Positions 35,741 through 43,802 of a stretch of DNA of 64,000 nt are shown here, piece by piece (positions within the stretch are counted from its first letter, which is position 1; each line of letters begins with the position of its first letter). The DNA is taken from contig CAWGUB010000013.1 in the NCBI GenBank assembly GCA_963825575.1, positions 42,082 to 106,081 on the forward strand, in the 5' to 3' direction. Below the pieces are notes generated by a model that saw only the letters and a list, made by a program, of their open reading frames with translations, did no database searches and was not told the origin of the DNA. Source of the DNA: JAFDBW01 sp963825575 (GTDB lineage: Bacteria; Desulfobacterota; Desulfuromonadia; Desulfuromonadales; BM103). Made by a program: the position numbers and the translations under genes.

Positions 35741-36595
35741 ATGAAGAACTACAGGACCAAGATCATTTCCAACCAGGAGATCTCACCCGGATGTTACCGG
35801 ATGCGAATTCTGGTGCCAGGCTTCAGCGAGACTGCCCATCCCGGGCAGTTTGTCATGTTCCGTGTGCAGCGTTCGCTGCCGCCGCTGTTGCGGCGACCGT
35901 TCGGCATTTTTCGTACCGGCTTTCTGCCGGCGGACTGCGATGGCCTGCCGCCCAAGGAGTTTGTCGAGATCGTCTACAAGGTCGTAGGCCGGGGCACGAC
36001 GATCATGGCAGAGCTTCACGAAGGGGACAAGGTGGAGCTGCTCGGCCCGCTCGGCAACGGTTTCGATGTTCCTTCATGCGACGGGGAAAGGATTCTTGTC
36101 GGCGGTGGGATCGGTCTGGTCCCCCTCTACATGCTGGCTGGCGAACTGGTTGAAAAAGGTTGCAGTGTCCGGCTGTTGATGGGCGGCCGTACGCGTGACG
36201 ATATCTTTGCGGTGACCGAATTTGAACGACTTGGTGTCGAGACCTATGTTTCCACCGATGATGGCAGTCTCGGCGAAGAGGGGTTGGTGACCCAGGTACT
36301 GGAGCACAAGCTGCAACAATTCCCCAAAGCGGAAGTGTTTGCCTGCGGGCCAATGCCGATGCTCTGTGCCGTGCGTAATATCTGCCTGGCCAACAAGACG
36401 CCGTTGCAGGTTTCCCTGGAAGAGTCGATGGCGTGCGGCGTTGGCGCCTGCCTCGGCTGCGTGGTCAAGGGTGCAGGGCATACCGAGGAGCGTCCGAGCT
36501 ATCTTTGCACTTGCAAGGTCGGACCGGTTTTCAAAGCCCAGTATCTCGACTGGAATGCTCTGGCGCAGAGTCATGGCTGCGGGGGGTGTGAGTGA
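35741..36595 (+). CDS. pyrK: dihydroorotate dehydrogenase B, electron-transfer subunit PyrK
   Basis: PyrK passes electrons from dihydroorotate via FAD and a [2Fe-2S] cluster to NAD. The 284-residue protein has a ferredoxin-reductase FAD domain (HPGQFVMFRVQ, LLRRPFGIF), an NAD-binding domain (ILVGGGIGLVPLYMLA), and the four-cysteine cluster site in MACGVGACLGCVVKG with a later YLCTCKVGPVF. It overlaps pyrD by one base (TGATG), matching the two-subunit type 1B enzyme. Confidence 0.95.
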   Translation: MKNYRTKIISNQEISPGCYRMRILVPGFSETAHPGQFVMFRVQRSLPPLLRRPFGIFRTGFLPADCDGLPPKEFVEIVYKVVGRGTTIMAELHEGDKVELLGPLGNGFDVPSCDGERILVGGGIGLVPLYMLAGELVEKGCSVRLLMGGRTRDDIFAVTEFERLGVETYVSTDDGSLGEEGLVTQVLEHKLQQFPKAEVFACGPMPMLCAVRNICLANKTPLQVSLEESMACGVGACLGCVVKGAGHTEERPSYLCTCKVGPVFKAQYLDWNALAQSHGCGGCE

Positions 36596-37536
36596 TGAGT
36601 AATCCGATCAAGACAACAGTCAAAAAGCCCAACATGGCGGTCGAGATTGCGGGTATCAAGCTGCGCAACCCGGTCATGCCCGCTTCAGGGACCTTCGGCT
36701 ATGGCGAAGAGTACGCACCTTTCCTCGACCTGGAAAAGATCGGCGCAATCGTCACCAAGGGATTGTCGCTGAAACCGAAGGCCGGTAACCCGACCCCGCG
36801 AATCGCCGAGACTGTCAGTGGCATGCTGAACGCTATTGGCCTGCAGAATGTCGGCATCGAGGCGTTTATCCAGTACAAAATGCCTTTCCTGCGCACTGTC
36901 AACACCCCGGTTATTGCCAACTTTTTCGGTAACACCCTGGAAGAGTATGGCGAAGTCGCAAAGCGTTTGAATGACATCCCTGAGATTGCCGCTGGAGAGC
37001 TGAATATCTCCTGCCCGAACGTCAAGCAGGGCGGGATCGTCTTCGGCACGGACCCCAGGGCTGCCAGTGAAGTCGTTGCACTGGTGCGCAAGAACCTGCA
37101 AAAGCCACTGATCGTCAAATTGACACCAAACGTGACTGATATCACAGTCGTGGCAAGGGCTGTGGAAGAGGCCGGTGCCGATGCGATTGCCTGCATCAAC
37201 ACCATCACCGGTATGTCGGTGGATATCCACACCCGCAAGCCGAGAATAGCCAACCGCACCGGCGGCCTTTCCGGCCCGGCGATCCGTCCGATAGCCGTGC
37301 GCATGGTGCACCAGGTCGTGCAGACCGTCTCGGTGCCGGTCATAGGCATCGGTGGCATATCCCGTCCCATGGACGCCCTCGAATTCCTGATCGTCGGTGC
37401 CAGAGCGGTTCAGGTCGGTACCGCCAATTTCGTCGACCCGTCAGTCATGCAGACGATTATCGACGGGATCGAGGAGTTCTGTCTTGACGAGGGGATTGAG
37501 GATATCCACGAACTGATTGGAAGTCTCAAACTTTAA
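36595..37536 (+). CDS. pyrD: dihydroorotate dehydrogenase B, catalytic subunit
   Basis: PyrD oxidises dihydroorotate to orotate in pyrimidine synthesis using FMN. The 313-residue protein shows VMPASGTFGYGEEY, KGLSLKPKAGNPTPR, the catalytic Cys in ELNISCPNVKQGG (typical of class 1B, where other classes use Ser), NTITGM, and VPVIGIGGISRPMDALEFL. The ATG at 36595 is preferred to a GTG one codon earlier. A GGGGGCT heptad element begins 5 bp after its stop. Confidence 0.96.
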   Translation: MSNPIKTTVKKPNMAVEIAGIKLRNPVMPASGTFGYGEEYAPFLDLEKIGAIVTKGLSLKPKAGNPTPRIAETVSGMLNAIGLQNVGIEAFIQYKMPFLRTVNTPVIANFFGNTLEEYGEVAKRLNDIPEIAAGELNISCPNVKQGGIVFGTDPRAASEVVALVRKNLQKPLIVKLTPNVTDITVVARAVEEAGADAIACINTITGMSVDIHTRKPRIANRTGGLSGPAIRPIAVRMVHQVVQTVSVPVIGIGGISRPMDALEFLIVGARAVQVGTANFVDPSVMQTIIDGIEEFCLDEGIEDIHELIGSLKL

Positions 37537-37540
37537 AGGC

Positions 37541-37633
37541 GGGGGCTGGAATCTGGGGGCTGGGGGCTTGAAACATACTATGGTAAAGTTACCTAACCAG
37601 CCCCCAGCCCCCAGCCCCCAGCCCCTAGCCGCA
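37541..37633. repeat. GGGGGCT heptad element, empty inverted pair
   Basis: The left arm (37541-37568) is four 7-nt units, three of them exact GGGGGCT. The right arm (37599-37633) is three exact AGCCCCC, then AGCCCCT and one drifted unit. The 30-bp spacer encodes nothing. The element fills the whole gap between pyrD and the cca fusion gene. Confidence 0.8.
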
Positions 37634-37641
37634 GGTTTCCC

Positions 37642-40332
37642 ATGGACGTCATCACGACCCACATCAACGCCGATTTTGATTGCCTCGGATCGATGATTGC
37701 TGCCAGGCGATTGTATCCCGACGCCGAGATGGTCTTCCCCGGCGGCCAGGAGCGCAGCCTGCGTGAGTTCTTCCTCAACAGCGCTCAATATGCCTTCGGT
37801 TTCAAAAGGGTCCGCGATATCGATCTCGATGCCGTGACCCGCCTGATCCTGGTCGATGTCCGTCAGGCTGCCCGGATTGGCCCCTTCGCCGATGTGGCCA
37901 AGCGCCCCGGCGTCGATATCCATATCTACGATCATCACACTGCCAAGAAAGGCAGTTTGAAAGGCTCTGTCGAGGTTGTCGAGCCGGTCGGGTCGACCGT
38001 TACGGTCATGGCCCATATCTTTATGCAGAAGCAGATCAAGGTCTCTGCCGATGAAGCGACCATGATGATGCTCGGCCTCTATGAAGATACCGGCAGCTTG
38101 ACTTTTCATACGACCACGGTCAGGGATTACCAGGCCGCCGCTTATCTTCTGGAGCACGGCGCCAATCTGAATATCGTCGCCGACCTGATTGTCCAGGAAT
38201 TGACCCCAGATCAGGTCCGGCTACTCAATGATCTGATCGCGAGCCGGACCATCCTCAATATCCATGGTATCAATGTCGCCATCGCTCATGCCACGGTCGA
38301 TCACTTCGTCGGCGATATTGCCACTCTTGCCCATAAGCTCAAGGACATGGAGAACCTCGATGTCCTGTTCATTGTTATTCGCATGGAAAGCCGTGTGTTT
38401 ATCGTCGCCCGTTCCCGTCTCAAAGAGGTTCACGTTGGTGACGTCATGAGTGAGTTTGGTGGCGGAGGTCACGCTTCAGCTGCCTCCTGCGCAGTGCGTG
38501 ACATGACTCTGGTTCAGGTCCTTGAGCGGTTGCCGGTCATTCTGCAGGAGCATGTTCAGCCCCAGTGGGAGGTTCTGCACCTCATGTCGACGCCGGTCAA
38601 GTCGGTTATGGTCGAGCAAACGGTTGCTGACGCACACCAGGTCCTGTCCCGTTTCAACATCAACACGGTGCCGGTCGTCAGTAAGCAGAAAGTGGTCGGG
38701 ATCATCTCCCGCCAGCTGGTCGACAAGGCGATGTATCACGGCCTGCAAAAACAGCCGGTCAGCGAGATCATGACCAGCGATTTCCATCAGGTCGCACCCC
38801 AAACGACCGTGGCCGTTCTCAAGTCATTTATCGTCGAAAGCAACCAGCGTTTCGTCCCGGTTGTCGATGAGGGCAAGCTGGTCGGTGCCGTCACCCGTAC
38901 CGACCTGTTGCGCCATCTGGCCAGCAGCGTCGGCACGCCGCCACGATCCGGGGAACGCAGTCTGGTCAGCAGGGGCGGACGCAGCTACAAGTCGGGGCAG
39001 ATTCAGCGCCTGATCCGTAATCGCCTGCCCGGTCGGATTCAGGAGATTCTCGCCCAGCTCGGCATGATCGGCGACGAACTTGATGTGGCTGTCTTTGTCG
39101 TCGGCGGCTTCGTGCGTGACATGCTGCTGAACAAGGAAAACCTCGATGTTGATATCGTCGTTGAAGGTGATGGCGTTGCTTTTGCCGAGCGTTTTGCCCG
39201 CGAGCACGAATGCCGGGTCCGCTGCCATCGCAAATTCGGTACGGCGGTTCTCATCTATCCGGATGGTTTCAAGGTCGATATCGCTTCGGCGCGCATGGAG
39301 TATTACCTGAAGCCCGGGGCCTTGCCAGATATCGAGCACGCTTCGGTGAAGATGGACCTGAGCCGGCGGGATTTCACTGTCAACACGCTGGCAATCAGCT
39401 TGAACCGTGAAGCCTATGGTGAAATGCTCGATTATTACGGCGGCCAGAGAGATATCGATGACAAGGCGATCCGTGTATTACACAATCTCAGTTTTGTCGA
39501 AGATCCAACCCGCGTATTTCGGGCGGTTCGTTTCGAGCAGCGGCTCGGATTCCAGATCGGCAAGCAGACGGAGCATCTTCTGAACAGCGCCGTGCGTCTT
39601 GGCTTACTGGATAAAGTCAGTGGTAAACGAATTTTCACCGAGCTTTACCTGATCATGAACGAGGACCGGCCTTTGCCGCCAATCACGCGGTTGGCAAAAC
39701 TCAATGTCCTCAGTACTCTGCATCCTGCTTTGTCACAGAAAGTCGATTATGCCAGGTTCTTTGATGAAGCGAGGCGAGCCATGGACTGGTACGATCTGCT
39801 TTATACCGGGCAATCTTGTGAACGCTGGCTCTGCTACTTTCTCGTCTGCACCTCTGTGCTGGATCGGGCAGGGATCAGGAGCCTTTGCGACCGGTTGCAG
39901 ATCATACCGCGGTATCGGGACATCTTGATCAACCAGCGCAGTACAGCCCTTGGTGTCCTGAGGCAACTGGAACGACGCAACCCGGGCACCCGACCACCTC
40001 GTAACAGCAGTCTGTATCGCTGGTTCCAGCCACTGTCGACCGAAATCCTGCTGTTGATGATGGCCAGAGCCTCAAAGGAGTCCGTGCGACAGTGGATTTC
40101 GCGGTACATAACACACCTGCGGACCGTCCAGTCAATGTTGACCGGCCACCATCTGGAGACCATGGGTTTCCCGCCGGGGCCATTGTTCCGGACAATTCTC
40201 GATGATTTGCTGGGTGCAAGACTCGATGACCGGGTTGCGACGCTGGAAGATGAGAAGGCGTATGTGTTGCGGAAATATGGGAAAGAGATTAAGGGGCGCG
40301 TGGCGCATGGCGCGCGGCGCGGGAAATCTTGA
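37642..40332 (+). CDS. DHH-CBS-tRNA nucleotidyltransferase fusion (A-adding/CCA type)
   Basis: The 896-residue protein has an N-terminal DHH/DHHA1 phosphoesterase region (residues about 1-310, with INADFDCLGSM, YDHHT and GGGGHASAAS), two CBS domains (about 315-435), and a class II nucleotidyltransferase (about 465-880). Nucleotidyltransferase motifs are FVVGGFVRDMLL, DVDIVVEGDG, RRDFTVNTLAI and EDPTRVFRAVRFEQRLGF. In Geobacter relatives the CCA end is built by separate CC-adding and A-adding enzymes, so this is probably one of them or a poly(A) polymerase. The last 11 or so residues are encoded by a GCGTGGC heptad array. Confidence 0.9.
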   Translation: MDVITTHINADFDCLGSMIAARRLYPDAEMVFPGGQERSLREFFLNSAQYAFGFKRVRDIDLDAVTRLILVDVRQAARIGPFADVAKRPGVDIHIYDHHTAKKGSLKGSVEVVEPVGSTVTVMAHIFMQKQIKVSADEATMMMLGLYEDTGSLTFHTTTVRDYQAAAYLLEHGANLNIVADLIVQELTPDQVRLLNDLIASRTILNIHGINVAIAHATVDHFVGDIATLAHKLKDMENLDVLFIVIRMESRVFIVARSRLKEVHVGDVMSEFGGGGHASAASCAVRDMTLVQVLERLPVILQEHVQPQWEVLHLMSTPVKSVMVEQTVADAHQVLSRFNINTVPVVSKQKVVGIISRQLVDKAMYHGLQKQPVSEIMTSDFHQVAPQTTVAVLKSFIVESNQRFVPVVDEGKLVGAVTRTDLLRHLASSVGTPPRSGERSLVSRGGRSYKSGQIQRLIRNRLPGRIQEILAQLGMIGDELDVAVFVVGGFVRDMLLNKENLDVDIVVEGDGVAFAERFAREHECRVRCHRKFGTAVLIYPDGFKVDIASARMEYYLKPGALPDIEHASVKMDLSRRDFTVNTLAISLNREAYGEMLDYYGGQRDIDDKAIRVLHNLSFVEDPTRVFRAVRFEQRLGFQIGKQTEHLLNSAVRLGLLDKVSGKRIFTELYLIMNEDRPLPPITRLAKLNVLSTLHPALSQKVDYARFFDEARRAMDWYDLLYTGQSCERWLCYFLVCTSVLDRAGIRSLCDRLQIIPRYRDILINQRSTALGVLRQLERRNPGTRPPRNSSLYRWFQPLSTEILLLMMARASKESVRQWISRYITHLRTVQSMLTGHHLETMGFPPGPLFRTILDDLLGARLDDRVATLEDEKAYVLRKYGKEIKGRVAHGARRGKS

Positions 40333-40390
40333 GTGCAGAACTACCAAGGCTGCTTGGCCACTGATCAAATCTGAAGAAGCTGATCTGAAA
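40298..40390. repeat. repeat island: GCGTGGC heptads then a GCCACAGATC-type arm
   Basis: Three 7-nt units (GCGTGGC, GCATGGC, GCGCGGC) at 40298-40318 encode the C terminus of the preceding gene. At 40356-40390 there is one forward copy of the GCCACAGATCAAATCTG family. An inverted copy of the latter lies 2.3 kb away at 42725-42750. The rest of the 293-bp gap to the M50 protease gene is AT-rich with nothing recognised. Confidence 0.6.
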
Positions 40391-40625
40391 CTATTCGAAA
40401 CCCGTCTTTTGAATTAAAATATCAATAAATTGATTTTGTCTTATCAGCGTTCATCATGTAAATCAGCGTCCTGTTATTCAGGTTTTTAATGATTTTTTGT
40501 AACCAATAATTAGTAAAGTAAAATCAGTCACTTATGCTTTCTACTCCAAACTGTCCCCATTGACTCCTGACAGCGCATCTGCTAAAAATACCCATCCTTT
40601 TATAGATCGGTAGATTCCTTTCCTT

Positions 40626-41309
40626 ATGGAACATATCCTGCTGAAAATTTCCATCATGCTGGTGCCGGCGCTGCTGGCCGTCACCCTGCATGAAGTGGCG
40701 CACGGGTTCTCTGCCGAAAAGTTCGGGGACCCGACCGCCAGGCTGCTCGGTCGTTTGACGCTGAACCCGCTCAAGCACCTCGATCCGATCGGCACCATCG
40801 CTCTATTGGTCTTTGGTTTTGGTTGGGCCCGTCCGGTTCCGGTCAATGCGAACAACCTGCGCCATCCGCAGAAGGATATGATCTGGGTCTCCCTTGCCGG
40901 CCCTCTGGCGAACCTCATGCTGGCGCTCTTTTGTGCGCTGCTGCTACGCCTCGTGGTCTTCAGTGCGGCCTCCCTTCCCGAGACCAGCGAAGTGTTGTCA
41001 TTCATCAAGCCGATCGGCCTGATGGCTGCCTTCGGTCTCTATATCAACATCATCCTTTGCCTCTTCAACCTGTTGCCGATTCCACCGCTCGACGGCGGTC
41101 GTGTGCTGATGGGTATTCTTCCGGAGAAACAATCGCTGATGCTGCGACGCATCGAGCCTTTCGGCATGTTGCTGATCGTCTTTCTGATTTTTGGTACGTC
41201 GATCTGGAGCGCGGCTTTCGGACCAGCAGTCAACCACGTGGTGTCTTTGATGGCCGGTCCGCATATGGATGTCGTCGAGCAGACCATGCGCCTGCTCTTT
41301 TATCGGTGA
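40626..41309 (+). CDS. site-2-type membrane metalloprotease (M50 family)
   Basis: The 227-residue polytopic protein has the zinc motif HEVAHG in the first membrane helix (near residue 22) and the second metal ligand region LPIPPLDGGRVL. It is the short YwhC-like S2P form without a PDZ domain. The natural substrate is unknown. Its stop overlaps the scpA start (TGATG), an arrangement common in this lineage. Confidence 0.92.
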   Translation: MEHILLKISIMLVPALLAVTLHEVAHGFSAEKFGDPTARLLGRLTLNPLKHLDPIGTIALLVFGFGWARPVPVNANNLRHPQKDMIWVSLAGPLANLMLALFCALLLRLVVFSAASLPETSEVLSFIKPIGLMAAFGLYINIILCLFNLLPIPPLDGGRVLMGILPEKQSLMLRRIEPFGMLLIVFLIFGTSIWSAAFGPAVNHVVSLMAGPHMDVVEQTMRLLFYR

Positions 41310-42085
41310 TGATGATGAGTGGCTACGATATACAACTGGAAAATTTCGAGGGGCCGCTCGACCTTCTGCTCCATCTTATCAAGAAAAACGAGATGGATAT
41401 CTCCAATATCCCGATTGCCGCGGTCACCGAGCAGTACCTGGGCATTCTCGATGCCATGAAGACCCTCAATCTCGACATTGCAGGGGAATTTCTGCTGATG
41501 GCGGCCACCTTGCTGCACATCAAGTCGAAGATGCTCCTGCCGAGTATCGTCGAAGACGAGACGGAAGAAGAGGATGAGGATCCGCGCGCAGAACTGGTCC
41601 GGCGACTGCTCGAGTACCAGAAATACAAGGATGTTTCGGAAACACTCGAAGCCAGTGATCTTTTGGGCCGCGACCTGTTTACCCGTGCAGCTCCCGAGCC
41701 TGAGGTTCTGGAAGAGGCCGAGACGGGTTTTGTCGCAGTCGGCCTGTTTGACCTGCTGGCCGCATTGAGGGACGTCCTTGAAGAAAAGCCCGAGGAACTT
41801 GTTCACGAAGTCAATATGGAAAAACTTTCCGTGACGGATCGCATCAACGCGATTCTGACCGGATTGCAGGGAAAGGAAAGTGTGGCTTTTCTCGATCTTT
41901 TCAGCGACGGTATCAAGCGCACGGAGGTCATCGTGACTTTTCTGGCCCTTCTGGAACTGGTCAAGATGCGCATGGTCCGCTTCATGCAAAACACTCATCA
42001 CGGAACCATCTGGCTCTTCCTGTCGGTCGCAGTTGACGAAACCGCAGAGCTGGAAGTCGGAGAAGACACTCTTGGATATACATGA
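41309..42085 (+). CDS. scpA: segregation and condensation protein A
   Basis: ScpA is the kleisin that bridges SMC heads in chromosome condensation. The 258-residue protein has the N-terminal kleisin motif IQLENFEGPLDLLLHLIKKNEMDI, LLMAATLLHIKSKMLLP, an acidic linker, and a C-terminal winged helix ending VTFLALLELVKMRMVRF. Three tandem ATGs at 41309-41317 are possible starts. scpB overlaps its 3' end. Confidence 0.95.
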   Translation: MMMSGYDIQLENFEGPLDLLLHLIKKNEMDISNIPIAAVTEQYLGILDAMKTLNLDIAGEFLLMAATLLHIKSKMLLPSIVEDETEEEDEDPRAELVRRLLEYQKYKDVSETLEASDLLGRDLFTRAAPEPEVLEEAETGFVAVGLFDLLAALRDVLEEKPEELVHEVNMEKLSVTDRINAILTGLQGKESVAFLDLFSDGIKRTEVIVTFLALLELVKMRMVRFMQNTHHGTIWLFLSVAVDETAELEVGEDTLGYT

Positions 42086-42671
42086 TCTCATACCAATGGC
42101 CGAAGCCCTGGTCTTTGCTGCCGACGGGCCGATCAAAGCCGAACGTATGGCTGAAGCGCTGGATGTGCCTCTGACAGATATCAGGGAGGCTATAGAGGCC
42201 CTTGAGGTGGATTACGCCGAGCGCCCGCGCGGGTTTTTCCTGCAGGAAGTTGCAGGCGGCTACCAGTTGAGGACCCGCCCGGAATATGCCGATTACCTGA
42301 GAAAGCTTGGTCGCAGCCGACCATTCCGTTTTTCTCGACCCGCACTGGAGAGCCTGGCGATTATTGCCTACCGCCAGCCGGTTACCCGTTCGGAAATCGA
42401 ATACCTGCGTGGCGTCGATTCCGGTAGCGTGCTGAAAACCCTGTTGGAGAAGCATCTGGTCAGAATTCTGGGCAAGAAGGATGTCCCCGGCAAGCCGATG
42501 ATCTATGGTACGACCAAGGAGTTCCTCGAACTGTTTGGCCTGCCTGATCTGTCTTCTTTGCCGACCCTCAGCGAATTCAGTGAGCTGGCACCGGATGCGG
42601 AAACAAAAGGGCTCATGGAAGACCTGCCTTTGCTGGTTGATGGGGAAGAATCAGGCCCGCGGGACGAGTGA
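42072..42671 (+). CDS. scpB: segregation and condensation protein B
   Basis: ScpB dimerises and binds ScpA in the SMC complex. The 200-residue protein has EALVFAADGPIKAERMAEAL, the winged-helix phrase SRPALESLAIIAYRQPVTRSEIEYLRGVD, and YGTTKEFLELFGL. The TTG at 42072 is preferred because a GGAG site precedes it; an ATG at 42096 is the alternative. The final residues and the TGA stop (42669-42671) are supplied by a GGGACGA/GTGACGC heptad array. Confidence 0.92.
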   Translation: MDIHDLIPMAEALVFAADGPIKAERMAEALDVPLTDIREAIEALEVDYAERPRGFFLQEVAGGYQLRTRPEYADYLRKLGRSRPFRFSRPALESLAIIAYRQPVTRSEIEYLRGVDSGSVLKTLLEKHLVRILGKKDVPGKPMIYGTTKEFLELFGLPDLSSLPTLSEFSELAPDAETKGLMEDLPLLVDGEESGPRDE

Positions 42672-42750
42672 CGCGGGACGAGAACTACGAAAACCTTAAG
42701 CGTCCACAAGGTTTTGCCTTCAAGCCGATTTTTCAGATTTGATCCGTGGC
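42661..42750. repeat. repeat island after scpB: GGGACGC heptads and an inverted GCCACAGATC-type arm
   Basis: Three 7-nt units (GGGACGA, GTGACGC, GGGACGA) at 42661-42681 include the scpB stop. At 42725-42750 there is one reverse-oriented copy of the GCCACAGATCAAATCTG family. The two islands at 40.3 and 42.7 kb bracket the M50-scpA-scpB genes. Confidence 0.6.
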
Positions 42751-42764
42751 TAATCTCTTTGCAC

Positions 42765-42797
42765 AAAAAAAGGCCGGCAACCAATTGGTTGCCGGCC
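42765..42797 (-). terminator. terminator of the PxxKW gene
   Basis: On the minus strand a perfect palindromic stem (GGCCGGCAACC/GGTTGCCGGCC, 42772-42797) is followed by seven T (42771-42765). It ends the minus-strand cysteine-rich gene. Confidence 0.9.
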
Positions 42798-42826
42798 CTA
42801 AATCTTTTACGTCGTCAAGTTTGTCG

Positions 42827-43105
42827 TTAACGACCAGCGCGCTTCGAAGCTTTGAGCGGGTTGACTTTGACGTCTTCAATCTTGACTTCAACTTTCCGAT
42901 GAGTGGCGAAGTTGCAGAGGCCTGCGGACCATTTCTTGATCGGGGCAGGGGCCTTGAGGCAGACCGGACCGATGGTGCCTTCAACGATATGATCGCAACC
43001 TTCACACATTTCGATCACGTTCTGGCAGCTGCCGCCCTCACAAACACAACCTTTTTTACTCCAGAAAGTACATTCTGTACCGGGAAGAACTGTTTGACAC
43101 TGCAT
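42827..43105 (-). CDS. PxxKW family cysteine-rich protein
   Basis: The 92-residue protein has eight or more cysteines, mostly in the first half (CQTVLPGTEC, CVCEGGSCQNVIEMCEGC), and the name-giving PIKKW near residue 56. The family is found mainly in sulfate- and metal-reducing Desulfobacterota and has no known function. Cysteine spacing suggests metal or Fe-S binding. A strong terminator ends the gene, so it is transcribed on its own. Confidence 0.85.
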   Translation of the reverse strand: MQCQTVLPGTECTFWSKKGCVCEGGSCQNVIEMCEGCDHIVEGTIGPVCLKAPAPIKKWSAGLCNFATHRKVEVKIEDVKVNPLKASKRAGR

Positions 43106-43240
43106 GGGGCACTCCTTTGTCTTTCAACGATTCTGGTTTCCGAGGGGGATTTCTAACCCCTTTTGCCGATCATTGTCAACTTAAAAAATCCATAAGTTGT
43201 TGCCATTGACCGGATTTTTCACGTCAGGTAGTTTGTTGAT

Positions 43241-43543
43241 ATGACAAAACCCAGTAAACCGAATAAGATGAAGTGGGAGTCGATCTGCAGTCGATGCGGC
43301 CGCTGTTGCTACGAAAAGATCGATTTCGAGGGGCGCATCTATTATACGGGCCTCCCGTGTGAACATCTCGATCCTGAAACGAAGCTTTGCCGTATTTATA
43401 ACGTACGCGACGAGAAACGCCCCGGTTGTGTGCGACTGACCCCTGAAAACATCAAAAAAGGTTTCCTGCCTGCAGATTGTGCCTATGTCGCCGACATCGA
43501 GGATTATCCTGCTCCGGTTATGCAGGAGGATGAGGAGATCTGA
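43241..43543 (+). CDS. YkgJ-type cysteine cluster protein
   Basis: The 100-residue protein has the CxxCxxCC cluster (CSRCGRCCYEK) and LPCEHLDPETKLCRIY, followed by RPGCVRLTP. These match the UPF0153/YkgJ family, thought to chelate zinc or iron. Function is otherwise unknown. A GTGAAAT-type heptad array starts 4 bp after the stop. Confidence 0.85.
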   Translation: MTKPSKPNKMKWESICSRCGRCCYEKIDFEGRIYYTGLPCEHLDPETKLCRIYNVRDEKRPGCVRLTPENIKKGFLPADCAYVADIEDYPAPVMQEDEEI

Positions 43544-43546
43544 AGC

Positions 43547-43751
43547 GCGAAGTGTGAGGTGTGAAAATCCAAGAGAAAAAATCAAAAGATATCTCTCGCA
43601 GAGGCGCAGAGCGCGCAGAGAAAGAATAAAAAATAGCTTTAAACGCTTGAAGTTTTGAGGCTCTCTGCGCTCTCAGCGCCTCGAGTGAGTGAAGCGAACG
43701 GGCGTGAGCTAAAGATTTTTTGCGCCTCGCGCTTCGCACCTCCCGTCTCAT
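43547..43751. repeat. nested repeats: GTGAGGT heptad pair enclosing an empty GCAGAG element
   Basis: An outer inverted pair of 7-nt units (43547-43567, GCGAAGT/GTGAGGT type; 43731-43751, ACCTCCC type) encloses a GCAGAG-family element. The inner left arm (43598-43624) has GCAGAG three times at 8- and 9-nt spacing. The inner right arm (43661-43680) has the complement and is followed by a conserved 29-bp tail (43680-43708) starting CTCGAGTGAG and ending GGGCGTGAG. About 36 bp separate the inner arms, so there is no cargo gene. Confidence 0.7.
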
Positions 43752-43802
43752 CTGCTATTCTTCAAACATCACATGATGAATTTCCATCAAGGAGAAAAAC
43801 GC

